Shown here: one piece after another, positions 10,548 to 18,031 of the stretch
How the letters are laid out: each line of letters opens with the position of its first letter
Numbering within the stretch: position 1 is the stretch's first letter
NCBI RefSeq assembly: GCF_028291745.1
Contig: NZ_JAQGNQ010000113.1
Span: 20,370 to 84,369, forward strand
DNA length: 64,000 bases
Direction of reading: 5' to 3'
From: Ramlibacter sp.
GTDB lineage: Bacteria; Pseudomonadota; Gammaproteobacteria; Burkholderiales; Burkholderiaceae_C
Notes under the pieces: model-generated
Database searches by the model: none
Told to the model about the DNA's origin: nothing
Seen by the model: only the letters and a program-made list of their open reading frames with translations
Position numbers and translations under genes: made by a program

Positions 10548-11465
10548 ATGCCCGCTTTCATTCACCTTCTCTTCGCATTAGTGATCGGCCTCGTCATGCC
10601 TGCAACTTCCTCCGCCCAGGACTTCGGCTTTCCGGGATTCGCGGTGCGCGACATCGCGGTCAACGGCACCACGATCCATACGCGCTCCGGCGGCTCCGGT
10701 CCGGCGGTCGTGTTGTTGCACGGCTATGGGGAGACCGGCGACATGTGGGCACCCCTGGCCATCGACCTGGCACGGGACCGCACGGTGATCGTCCCGGACC
10801 TGCGTGGGCTTGGCTTGTCGTCGAAGCCGGCAGGCGGCTTCGACAAGAAGAACCAGGCCGTCGATGTCGGCGCCGTGCTCGCGGCATTGCATGTGAAAGA
10901 GGTCGACGTTGTGGCGCACGACATAGGCAACATGGTGGCGTTCCAGTTCGCCGCGCAGCACCCCGAGCAGGTCCGGCGGCTGGTGCTGATCGACGCGCCG
11001 GTACCCGGCGTCGGGCCGTGGGAAGAGGTCCTGAAGAACCCGCTGCTGTGGCATTTCCGATTCGGCGGACCGGACATGGAGCGCCTGGTGGCCGGCCGGG
11101 AGCGCATCTACCTGGATCGATTCTGGAACGAGTTTTCGGCGTCTCCGGACCGTTTCGGCGAAGCGGCGAGGCGCCACTATTCCGCGCTCTACGCGCTTCC
11201 GGGTGCGATGCATTCCGGCTTCGCGCAGTTCGCCGCGTTCGACCAGGATGCCAGCGACAACCGGGAGTCCCTGGCCGGCGGCCGGCTCAAGATGCGGATC
11301 CTGGCGCTGGGCGGCGAAAAGTCCTTCGGTCCGATGATGGCCACGGTCATGCGCGCCGCCGGCGACGACGTGACGGAAGGCATCGTTCCGGATTCGGGCC
11401 ACTGGATCATGGAAGAAAACTCGAGAGCCACGATTCGCCTGGTCCGCGACTTTCTTGCGCGATGA
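10548..11465 (+). CDS. Secreted alpha/beta-hydrolase with Asp nucleophile (epoxide-hydrolase/haloalkane-dehalogenase-like)
   Basis: A 305-residue alpha/beta-hydrolase with an N-terminal signal peptide (LLFALVIGLVMPATSSA, cleaved before QDFGF). The oxyanion motif is LLHGYGETGDMW. The nucleophile elbow reads VVAHDIGNMVAFQ, placing Asp rather than Ser at the nucleophile, as in epoxide hydrolases and dehalogenases. The catalytic His is in DSGHWIMEE near the C-terminus. GAGG upstream of the ATG gives a normal ribosome site. It is divergent from the LysR gene. Periplasmic or secreted location is unusual for this group; an epoxide or ester substrate is inferred. Its stop overlaps the ATG of the cytochrome b remnant. 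Confidence 0.85.
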   Translation: MPAFIHLLFALVIGLVMPATSSAQDFGFPGFAVRDIAVNGTTIHTRSGGSGPAVVLLHGYGETGDMWAPLAIDLARDRTVIVPDLRGLGLSSKPAGGFDKKNQAVDVGAVLAALHVKEVDVVAHDIGNMVAFQFAAQHPEQVRRLVLIDAPVPGVGPWEEVLKNPLLWHFRFGGPDMERLVAGRERIYLDRFWNEFSASPDRFGEAARRHYSALYALPGAMHSGFAQFAAFDQDASDNRESLAGGRLKMRILALGGEKSFGPMMATVMRAAGDDVTEGIVPDSGHWIMEENSRATIRLVRDFLAR

Positions 11466-11743
11466 GAGGGTTCAGGGACCGCGGTATTTTGTACGCGGGC
11501 GTGCTCGCGCTCGGGGCTCTCGCCGCGGGCTCGGGCCTGTCCCTGTGGCAGCCCGTTCAGCTCCGACTGCTGGCCGATCTGTTCGGCGGGTACGAAGCGG
11601 CACGCCGGGTGCACTTCATCGCCATGGCTGGAATCTCATTGTTCGTCATCGTCCATCTCGCCACGAGCGTCTCGATGCGCCTGGCTCGCGGCTCCGCGCA
11701 GACCTACGCCTTCAGCAACTCCGGCATCGGCTGCGCCGGGTGA
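11462..11743 (+). pseudogene. C-terminal fragment of a cytochrome b/b6-domain protein
   Basis: A 93-codon frame whose product matches only the second half of the small cytochrome b proteins that partner molybdopterin oxidoreductases: helix 3 (ILYAGVLALGALAAGSGLSL), the linker WQPVQLRLLADLFGGYEAAR, and helix 4 with the heme-ligand pair spaced as H-x13-H (HFIAMAGISLFVIVH). Helices 1 and 2 are absent. Its ATG overlaps the hydrolase stop (ATGA), and its last 13 codons run antisense into the end of the neighbouring CMD gene, so both ends look like junctions. It is probably a degraded remnant, although it could still be translated. Confidence 0.6.
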
Positions 11744-12285
11744 CCCGGCGGCGGCACGACGCGGCCGGCGATGATCACGGTCGACACGAACACATAGAAG
11801 CCGGCTGTAGCCACGAGGTCCACGGTTTGCTGCTCGCCGAGCATTTCGACGGCGCGATGGAAGGTTGCGTCGCTGAGCTGGCGATCGCGCAGCAACTCCA
11901 CGACGAGGTCGTAAACCACCTCCTCGTCCGCCCGCATGGCCGCCGGACGCCGCCCCTGCCTCAGGTCCTCGATGATCGCTTCGGACAGGCCCTCGCGCCG
12001 CGCGATCGGCTCGTGCGCCCACCATTCGTACTGGGCGTCCCACAGGCGCGCCTCGATCAGGATGGCCATCTCCTTCAGGTGCAGCGGCAGCGAGGTGCGC
12101 TGGCGCAGGTAGTCGGTCATGGCCAGGTAGCGCCGCAGCAGCTCGGGGCTTTTCAGCAGCATGCCGTAAGGGCCGCCGAGGCCGGCGCTGGACTGCTTGA
12201 GCACCTCGCGGGCCACGGCCTGCTGCGTTTGCGTGAGTTGCTCCATCGCAGGCGCGGGGAAGCGCGGGGTGTGCATGCCGGTCAT
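11704..12285 (-). CDS. Carboxymuconolactone decarboxylase-like (AhpD-fold) protein, last gene of the GntR-linked operon
   Basis: A 193-residue all-helical CMD/AhpD-fold protein. The family region includes LPLHLKEMAILIEARLWDAQ, YEWWAHEPIARREGLS and the C-terminal helix ATFHRAVEMLG...VDLVATAGFYVFVS. The AhpD CxxC pair is absent, so this is not a peroxidase of the AhpD type; lactone decarboxylase or an unknown activity is possible. Its ATG overlaps the bicupin stop (ATGA), and it closes a seven-gene minus-strand operon that also opens with a CMD-like gene. It converges with the cytochrome b fragment, overlapping it by 40 bases. Confidence 0.85.
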   Translation of the reverse strand: MTGMHTPRFPAPAMEQLTQTQQAVAREVLKQSSAGLGGPYGMLLKSPELLRRYLAMTDYLRQRTSLPLHLKEMAILIEARLWDAQYEWWAHEPIARREGLSEAIIEDLRQGRRPAAMRADEEVVYDLVVELLRDRQLSDATFHRAVEMLGEQQTVDLVATAGFYVFVSTVIIAGRVVPPPGHPAQPMPELLKA

Positions 12286-13427
12286 TCCTGGACGGCGTCG
12301 TGGCTCGCCACGGCGACCACGGCAGGCCGGTCGCTCGCATTCCCAAGCGCGTAGTTACCGCCGCGCACGACGGCGATCTCGCCGGCGGCCAGGCGCGTCT
12401 CGCCGGTGTCCAGCAGCAGCGTGAGCTCGCCTTCGGTGACCACCAGGAAATCCACGGTGGACGACTGCTTCGAGTAGGGATTGCCGGGGATGCTGCCGCA
12501 GGTGGCCACCGACCCCGCGCCGATCGACTCGAACCACGCACGCGCCGCCACCTCGCTCGCGCGACCGCGCCAGTTTGCATCGGGAGGGATGGTCATCACG
12601 TTCAGCACCGTGCCGTTCGCCGGCGGCACCAGCACGTGCGGCAGGCGCAGCGTCTCGGGGACGATGGGCGCGGGATGCCCCTCGACCACCCACATGCGCT
12701 GCAGCGCGAAACCGGGGCGCGAAGCATCCAGGCGCACGTCGGGCGAGGCCCCGTCGATGACCAGCGAGGAGCGTCCCGGCTCGCGGTCGATGGTGACGAT
12801 GCGGCGCTGCGGCCGCACGCCCGCGGGCAATTGCAGTCCGGCGGGCGGCTGCAGCGGCTGGGCGTCGCCCTGCTGCACGCCGTCGCGGCCAGGGCCGAAG
12901 TCGGCCGAGATCATGTCGAACGCCATGTGGCAGCCGACGCGCGAGCTGTCCCACAGGTGCCAGGCGCCGACCTGCACGACGATGTCGCCGGGGCGGATCA
13001 CGGTCTCGTAGTCGTCCAGCACCAGTCCGCGCTCGCCGTGCAGCACGATGCCGAAGTCGACGGACTCGGTCTTGTGCATGTCCGAGATGCTGCAGTTGTT
13101 GCCGCCGCCGCGGTCCCACGAACGCCCGTCGGCCGACGGCTTGGGCGCATGCGGCTTCACCACCGGGACGTCGTTGCCGGGCAGCCAGTGCACCACGCGC
13201 AGGTGGCCGCCTTCGCGCGGGCCGGGGAACTCGTCGGCCCACAAGCCCGTGTCGACGTCGCCCGCCAGCGGCTGGGGCGTCTGCCGCCAGACCCAGAAGT
13301 CGGTGTGGCCGCGGCCGGCGAACTGCGCGTTCTCGTGCTGGCCGGGGGCGGGTCCCTCCCAGCGGACGGCCGATCGGCCCTGCGGGTCGTTGGCGGTGAC
13401 GATGCGGCGGATGGTCTTGAGGCTCAT
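12282..13427 (-). CDS. Bicupin protein (two tandem cupin domains)
   Basis: A 381-residue cytosolic protein with two cupin folds. The first (about residues 105-175) contains MHKTESVDFGIVLHGERGL, then GDIVVQVGAWHLWDSS, with His and Glu in the metal-binding arrangement. The second (about 300-375) contains STVDFLVVTEGELTLLLDTG and AAGEIAVVRGGNYALGN, in which most metal-binding His are missing, so only the first site looks catalytic or metal-binding. It lies between two Bug receptors and a CMD protein in an operon of lactone-type enzymes. Gentisate-dioxygenase-like or isomerase roles are possible, but the substrate is not deducible. Confidence 0.8.
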   Translation of the reverse strand: MSLKTIRRIVTANDPQGRSAVRWEGPAPGQHENAQFAGRGHTDFWVWRQTPQPLAGDVDTGLWADEFPGPREGGHLRVVHWLPGNDVPVVKPHAPKPSADGRSWDRGGGNNCSISDMHKTESVDFGIVLHGERGLVLDDYETVIRPGDIVVQVGAWHLWDSSRVGCHMAFDMISADFGPGRDGVQQGDAQPLQPPAGLQLPAGVRPQRRIVTIDREPGRSSLVIDGASPDVRLDASRPGFALQRMWVVEGHPAPIVPETLRLPHVLVPPANGTVLNVMTIPPDANWRGRASEVAARAWFESIGAGSVATCGSIPGNPYSKQSSTVDFLVVTEGELTLLLDTGETRLAAGEIAVVRGGNYALGNASDRPAVVAVASHDAVQE

Positions 13428-13443
13428 GCTTGCTCCAGGGGTT

Positions 13444-14424
13444 TCACTCGGCGACAGCGTGCGATTCGCGGACGATGGGGCGCCAGCGCTCCACCTCCGA
13501 CTTCAGGTGGGTGTCCAGTTCCTCGGGGGTGCCGCCCGAGATCTCGAAGCCGGCAGCCACCAGCCGCTCGCGCACCTCGGGCTGCTTCAGGATGGCGGCG
13601 ATCTCCTGGTTCAGGCGCACGACGATGGGCCGCGGCGTGTTCTTGGCCGCGAAGATCCCGTACGCGAGTTCGAGCTCGATCGACGGGTAACCCGACTCCA
13701 CGAAGGTCGGTACCTCCGGCGCCAGCGCCGAGCGCGTGTGGCCGAACACCGCGATCCCCTTCAGCTTGCCGGCCTTCATGTACGGAAGCGCCGCGGGGAG
13801 GCCGACGATCGCCAGCGGGATCTGGCCGCCCAGTGCATCCTGCAGCGCCGGCACCGCGCCCTTGTACGGCACGTGCGTGAGCTGGATGCCCGCCTTCGCA
13901 TTGAGCAGCTCGCCGCCTATGTGCTGCGGCGAACCGGTGCCCGCGGAGCCGTAGCTCACGATCCCCGCAGGGTGCGCCCTGGCATAGGCCACCAGTTCCT
14001 GGATCGTGTTCGGCGCGAACGAGGGATGCGCCACCAGCACGATCTGCGAGTTGACGATCCGGCCGATCCCGTCGAGGTCCCGCACCGCATCGAATGGCAT
14101 CGTCTTGTACAGGGTCTGGTTCATCGCCAGGATCCCCAGGATGTTGACCAGCAGCGTGTGGCCATCGTTGCGCGATTTCGCGACGATGTCGCTGCCGATG
14201 TTCCCCGAGGCGCCCGGCTTGTTTTCCACGACCACCGGTTTTCCCAGGGCATCGGTGAGCTTCTGCGCGAAGGTGCGTCCGAGCACGTCGGACGGGCCTC
14301 CGGCCGTTTGCGGCACGACCATCTTGACCGCCCGCTCAGGGTAGCTCGCCTGGGCCTGCGCGCCGTGCAGCGCGAGCGCCGTCGCCAGCGGGACGCAAAA
14401 ACGAAGCAGCGAGGCAGTGCGCAT
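13444..14424 (-). CDS. Bug/TctC-family periplasmic solute receptor
   Basis: A 326-residue Bug receptor with signal peptide (LRFCVPLATALALHGAQAQA, mature from SYPERAVKMVV). The ligand-loop motif here is PQTAGGPSDVLGRTFA, followed by VVENKPGASGNIGSDIVAKS and YGSAGTGSPQHIGGELL. A strong AAAGGAGG ribosome site precedes the ATG. It is the fifth gene of the GntR-linked operon and lies 40 bases after a second Bug gene. Two different receptors in one operon suggest two related ligands, or capture of both a substrate and its lactone or acid form; this last point is inference. Confidence 0.92.
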   Translation of the reverse strand: MRTASLLRFCVPLATALALHGAQAQASYPERAVKMVVPQTAGGPSDVLGRTFAQKLTDALGKPVVVENKPGASGNIGSDIVAKSRNDGHTLLVNILGILAMNQTLYKTMPFDAVRDLDGIGRIVNSQIVLVAHPSFAPNTIQELVAYARAHPAGIVSYGSAGTGSPQHIGGELLNAKAGIQLTHVPYKGAVPALQDALGGQIPLAIVGLPAALPYMKAGKLKGIAVFGHTRSALAPEVPTFVESGYPSIELELAYGIFAAKNTPRPIVVRLNQEIAAILKQPEVRERLVAAGFEISGGTPEELDTHLKSEVERWRPIVRESHAVAE

Positions 14425-14464
14425 GGGGCGCCTCCTTTCGTGGCGGCAAGGGAAACGTGCGGGC

Positions 14465-15454
14465 TCAGCCGCCGCTGATGCCCAGCTCCCGGATCAGCGC
14501 CGGCCAGCGCTGCGCCTCCTTGCGGATCAGGGCATCGAACTCCGCGGGGCTGGACGCCGCCGGCGTGAAGCCCAGCTTGTCGAACTGCTGTCGCAGGGCC
14601 GGGTCCTCCAGCATCACCTTCATTTCGCCGGCGATCCGGTCGACGATGGCGGGCGGCAGGCCCTTGGGTCCGAGCAGGCCGAACCAGACCTCGACGTCGT
14701 AATTGAGCATGCCAAGTTCGCCGAGCGAAGGCACGTTGGGGAAGCCGGGCAGGCGCTTGCTGCCGCCCACCAGGATGGGCACCACGCGGCCGGAAGCGAT
14801 CAGCGGCTGCACCAGCGGCACCGCGGCAAAGCCCACCTGCACGTCGCCCGCCGCGAGCGCCACCGCGGCCGGCGAGCCGCCCTTGTAGCTGATGTGCGCA
14901 AGCTTCGTGCCGGTGGCGCGCATCAGCATCTCCATCGACAGGTGCGTGCCGGTGCCGCTGCCGGAGGACGCGTAGTTCAGGCCACCCGGCTTCGCCTTGG
15001 CCGCCGCCACGATCTGCTCGATGTTCCTGAACCCGGTCGATGGGTGCGCGACCAGCATCGTCTGCGCCGAGGCGATGTGCGTGATCGGCGTGAAGTCCAC
15101 GATCGGGTCGTACGGCACGTTCTTGTACAGCCCGAGGTTGGTGACGTGGTTGGGACCATTGAGCAGCAGCGTGTAGCCGTCCGGCGCCGCGTCGGCCACG
15201 AAGCGGGTGGCGGCCAGGCCGCCGCCGCCCGGCCGGTTGTCCATCACGAAGGGCTGGCCGAACTTCGCGCCCAGCCGCTCGCCGACGATGCGCATCATCA
15301 CGTCGCCGACCGCGCCCACCGGATACGGGATGATCACCTTCACCGGTTTGTCCGGCCAGCCGCCCTGCGCCCGCGCCGCCCCGCTCGCCAGCAGGGCGCC
15401 GGCCAGGAGCGTGCCGTTCCAGGCACGCCGGGTGATTCGCTGCGTCGCTTCCAT
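14465..15454 (-). CDS. Bug/TctC-family periplasmic solute receptor
   Basis: A 329-residue Bug receptor. The N-terminus carries an RR-containing signal peptide (RITRRAWNGTLLAGALLA, cleaved near ARAQGG), then KPVKVIIPYPVGAVGDVMMR, MDNRPGGGGLAATRFVADAA and YASSGSGTGTHLSMEML. The canonical PAGG is PVGA here. I chose the ATG at 15454 because GAGGAG lies upstream and the signal peptide begins there, although the frame is open far beyond. It is preceded by 65 non-coding bases after the SMP-30 gene. The twin arginines are suggestive of Tat export but the motif is imperfect. Confidence 0.92.
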   Translation of the reverse strand: MEATQRITRRAWNGTLLAGALLASGAARAQGGWPDKPVKVIIPYPVGAVGDVMMRIVGERLGAKFGQPFVMDNRPGGGGLAATRFVADAAPDGYTLLLNGPNHVTNLGLYKNVPYDPIVDFTPITHIASAQTMLVAHPSTGFRNIEQIVAAAKAKPGGLNYASSGSGTGTHLSMEMLMRATGTKLAHISYKGGSPAAVALAAGDVQVGFAAVPLVQPLIASGRVVPILVGGSKRLPGFPNVPSLGELGMLNYDVEVWFGLLGPKGLPPAIVDRIAGEMKVMLEDPALRQQFDKLGFTPAASSPAEFDALIRKEAQRWPALIRELGISGG

Positions 15455-15519
15455 GCCTGTCTCCTCGTGGCGGGAAGGACCGGCCGGGGCGGCCGGGGCC
15501 GAATCGGGCCGGGCCGCCT

Positions 15520-16440
15520 TCAGGCGACCGGCAGGTGCGTCTTGGGCCCTTGCGCCCCGGTGGCCTCGGCGCGCAGCAGGTGGCCCAGCGCCGTGGTGAC
15601 GAACAGCGTTCCCAGCCCCGGGCCGCCGAACGCGCAGTTCACCGGCTCGTCGACCGGCAGCGAATGCGATTGCAGCACCGCGCCCGCTGGCGAGAACACC
15701 ATCACCACCGGTCCCGGGCCGCTGCGCTGCCAGCCGGCGCAGGCGACGATGCGCCCTTCGGTGTCGACGCAGAGTCCCTCGATGCCGCGGTGCACGCCGC
15801 GTCGGTCCGCGCCGAAGGTGTGCAGCACGATGGGCTCTTCCACCGAACCGTCCTCGCGCAGGGGATACGCGCGCAACTCGCGCCGGCCGCCCGGCGTGTT
15901 GTCGGTGTCGGCGACGTAGAGCGTCTTCTCGTCCGGCGACAGCGCCACGCCGCGCGGGCGCAGGGTGTCGAAGGTGACGCGCTCGATGTGCCAGTGGCTT
16001 TGCGGGCGCGCGCCCTGCGCGAGGCGCAGCACCGACTGATGTGGCAGCAGCGGGAACACCTGCGGGCCGGACGCCGGCAGCGGGTGGTGGCAGTCGGAGA
16101 ACCAGACCGCGCCCTTGCGGTCCACCGTCAGGAGGCAGGGATGGTTGTGCGGCGCGCCGTGGAACTGCGTGGTGGTGATGCGCGCCGGCCCGTCGGGGAT
16201 CATGCGGATCACGCGGCGCGAGCCTTCCTGGCAGCCATACAGCGCGCCGTCGGGGCCGAAGGCGATGCCGTTGACGCGGTTGGTCCACTTGCGCCGCGTG
16301 CGCGTCTCGCCGGTGGCGGGGTCGTGCGCCAGCAGGGTGCTGTTGCCGAGGTCGCTTGCAAGCATCTCGCGGCCGTCCCACGCCAGGCCGCCCAGGAGGC
16401 GCTTCGTGGGCCCGTGCAGGATGTCGAATGTCCAGCTCAT
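15520..16440 (-). CDS. SMP-30/gluconolactonase-like beta-propeller protein, divergent
   Basis: A 306-residue six-bladed propeller of the SMP-30/gluconolaconase/LRE family, which usually hydrolyses sugar lactones using a divalent metal. NGIAFGPDGALYG and RGVALSPDEKTLYVADT carry the Asn and Asp-type positions, but the first metal ligand Glu of the usual GEGP motif is replaced (LLGGLAWDGREML), so activity may be altered. The start is the ATG at 16440, with AAGGAAGG seven bases upstream; a TTG further up overlaps the previous stop. It sits directly after a second, canonical SMP-30 gene. Confidence 0.85.
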   Translation of the reverse strand: MSWTFDILHGPTKRLLGGLAWDGREMLASDLGNSTLLAHDPATGETRTRRKWTNRVNGIAFGPDGALYGCQEGSRRVIRMIPDGPARITTTQFHGAPHNHPCLLTVDRKGAVWFSDCHHPLPASGPQVFPLLPHQSVLRLAQGARPQSHWHIERVTFDTLRPRGVALSPDEKTLYVADTDNTPGGRRELRAYPLREDGSVEEPIVLHTFGADRRGVHRGIEGLCVDTEGRIVACAGWQRSGPGPVVMVFSPAGAVLQSHSLPVDEPVNCAFGGPGLGTLFVTTALGHLLRAEATGAQGPKTHLPVA

Positions 16441-16454
16441 GGTGCGACCTTCCT

Positions 16455-17354
16455 TCAATCGTCGAACGTCACCGGCAGGCCGGCGATGCCCATCTGCACG
16501 CGGAACAGCGAGGTGTAGGTGGTGATGTACAGGCTCTGCCAGTCGGCATCGCCGAAGCCCAGGTTGGTGGTGTGGCCCGGGATCAGCAGGCGCCCGAGCA
16601 GGCCGCCATCCGGCGCAAACACGTGGATGCCGGCCGGGCCGGTGCAGTAGACGTTGCCTTCCACGTCCACCTTCATGCCGTCGGCCACGCCGGCCTCGGG
16701 GCCCTCGAGCTTCGCGAACAGGCGGCCGTTCTTCAGCGAGCCGTCGCCCTGCACCTCGTAGACCTTGATCAGGTTCTCGCGGGTGTCGTTGATGTACAGG
16801 AGCGATTCATCCGGCGAGAACGCCAAGCCGTTCGGATAGGTGAAGTCCTCCACCACGAGCGACGTCTTGCCGTCCGCGCCGATGCGGAACACGCCGTGGA
16901 AATCGAGGTAGCGCTGCACGTCCTCGCCGTGCATCTCCACGTTGTTCAGGGCGCCCGAGGGGTCCGTGAAATAGATCGCGCCATCGGACTTGCACACGAT
17001 GTCGTTGGGCGAATTCAGGGGCATGCCCTTCCACTCCGCGCACAAGGTCTTGATCGAGCCGTCGTGCTCGCGGCGCCAGACGCGCCGCCAGGCCCAGCCC
17101 GCGACGACCAGCCGGCCCTGCCGGTCGAAGGTCAGGCCGTCGGCCTTGTAGCTGGGGCGCACGACCACCTCGCGGCCCACACCGCGCTGCCATTTCCAGA
17201 TCGTGTCGCCGATGATGTCGACCCAGAAGAATTCGCCGGTGCGGCTGTTGTACACGGGCCCCTCGCCGAACATCAGGTCGCCGGCGATCACCTCCAGCTG
17301 CGACTCGCGCGGCACGAGCCGCTCGAATCCGGGGACGGCCTTGTCGGTTTCCAT
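16455..17354 (-). CDS. SMP-30/gluconolactonase family protein
   Basis: A 299-residue SMP-30/LRE-type lactonase with a canonical metal site: Glu in LMFGEGPVYNSRTGEFFWVD, Asn and Asp in NGLAFSPDESLLYINDT, and an earlier NSPNDIVCKSDGAIYFTDPS. The likely reaction is opening of a sugar-acid or other carbohydrate lactone to the acid. It starts 21 bases after the CMD gene and is followed by the divergent SMP-30 paralogue 14 bases later. Pairing with Bug receptors, a bicupin and CMD proteins suggests catabolism of a lactone-forming carboxylic compound. No membrane segment or signal peptide is visible, so it is probably cytosolic. Confidence 0.9.
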   Translation of the reverse strand: METDKAVPGFERLVPRESQLEVIAGDLMFGEGPVYNSRTGEFFWVDIIGDTIWKWQRGVGREVVVRPSYKADGLTFDRQGRLVVAGWAWRRVWRREHDGSIKTLCAEWKGMPLNSPNDIVCKSDGAIYFTDPSGALNNVEMHGEDVQRYLDFHGVFRIGADGKTSLVVEDFTYPNGLAFSPDESLLYINDTRENLIKVYEVQGDGSLKNGRLFAKLEGPEAGVADGMKVDVEGNVYCTGPAGIHVFAPDGGLLGRLLIPGHTTNLGFGDADWQSLYITTYTSLFRVQMGIAGLPVTFDD

Positions 17355-17375
17355 GCAGGATCTCCTTGCCGGCGT

Positions 17376-17912
17376 TCAGGCCGGATGCAGTTCCAGGGCG
17401 ACGAGGAAGCGCGAGACCATGTTGTACGTCGCGATCACGCCGATCATCTCGGTGATTGCACGGCTGGTGCCGCCCAGCGCTTCGCGCGCCCGCTCGAAGG
17501 TGGCGTCGCGCACCTGCACGTCGCGCGTCATCTCCAGCGTCAGGCGCATGACGGCGCGCTCGCCGTCGTCGAACAGCAAGCGGTTCTCCAGCGCGGCCTC
17601 GGCGTTGCGCAGCGCCTCGCCCTGCGCCCGCGTCCCGCCGTGCTTCAGGAACAGCGGCAGGTGACCGGCAAATTCGTAGTCGGCGCGGTTGACGACGGCC
17701 ACCACGCACATCGCCAGCTCGCGCAGCTTCGGCGGCACCTCGAGCTGCGTGCGGACCTGGCCGAGGTGGAAGTTCCAGCCCGCGGCGAACGGCGGGCTAT
17801 GCAGCAGCAGGCGATCGAGTTCGGCGAGCTCGCCGCCGCGCCGCTGGCGGATCGCGGCGACCAGTTCGGCGGGTTCCTGCAGGTCGCTCGCAAGAAGGGG
17901 AATGCGGGCCAT
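17376..17912 (-). CDS. Carboxymuconolactone decarboxylase-like protein, first gene of the catabolic operon
   Basis: A 178-residue CMD/AhpD-fold protein: VPPKLRELAMCVVAVVNRAD followed by YEFAGHLPLFLKHGG is the family core, with the C-terminal helical half RDATFERAREALGGTSRA. No CxxC pair is present. The ATG at 17912 has GGAGG seven bases upstream; the open frame reaches 17942 but that would start inside the predicted -10 element. It is the promoter-proximal gene of a seven-gene operon extending to 11704, directly behind the GntR gene, and the candidate operators lie immediately upstream. Confidence 0.88.
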   Translation of the reverse strand: MARIPLLASDLQEPAELVAAIRQRRGGELAELDRLLLHSPPFAAGWNFHLGQVRTQLEVPPKLRELAMCVVAVVNRADYEFAGHLPLFLKHGGTRAQGEALRNAEAALENRLLFDDGERAVMRLTLEMTRDVQVRDATFERAREALGGTSRAITEMIGVIATYNMVSRFLVALELHPA

Positions 17913-17940
17913 CGACGCGCCTCCGGGGTGTGGGAGGCGC

Positions 17941-17969
17941 ATTCAATCATCCGGACAAATTGGCGTCAA
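17941..17969 (-). promoter_or_regulatory. Sigma70-like promoter of the catabolic operon with operator-like site in its spacer
   Basis: On the minus strand a -35 TTGACG (17964-17969) and a -10 TTGAAT (17941-17946) are separated by exactly 17 bases. The spacer contains TTGTCCGGATGA (17947-17958), which matches the upstream 12-bp palindrome TTGTCCGGACAA at ten positions. The predicted transcription start near 17934 leaves a short leader with GGAGG before the CMD ATG. A bound regulator would cover both hexamers. This is a sequence prediction. Confidence 0.6.
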
Positions 17970-18012
17970 CTACGGGTTTGCACCCGGACGCAACGGTCGA
18001 GCAAGCGCCCAA

Positions 18013-18024
18013 TTGTCCGGACAA
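18013..18024. promoter_or_regulatory. 12-bp perfect palindrome, candidate GntR operator
   Basis: TTGTCCGGACAA is a perfect palindrome of the GT-N4-AC form seen at GntR-superfamily operators. It lies 19 bases after the end of the gntR reading frame and 66 bases (centre to centre) upstream of the similar site in the operon promoter, a spacing near six helical turns that would allow two dimers on one face or a small loop. Assignment to the adjacent GntR protein is inference. Confidence 0.55.
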
Positions 18025-18031
18025 AAGGGCG

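Noticed and set aside
10578..11402. Minus-strand frame antisense to the alpha/beta-hydrolase
   Set aside because: The plus-strand frame has a signal peptide, nucleophile elbow and SD; the antisense product has no domain.
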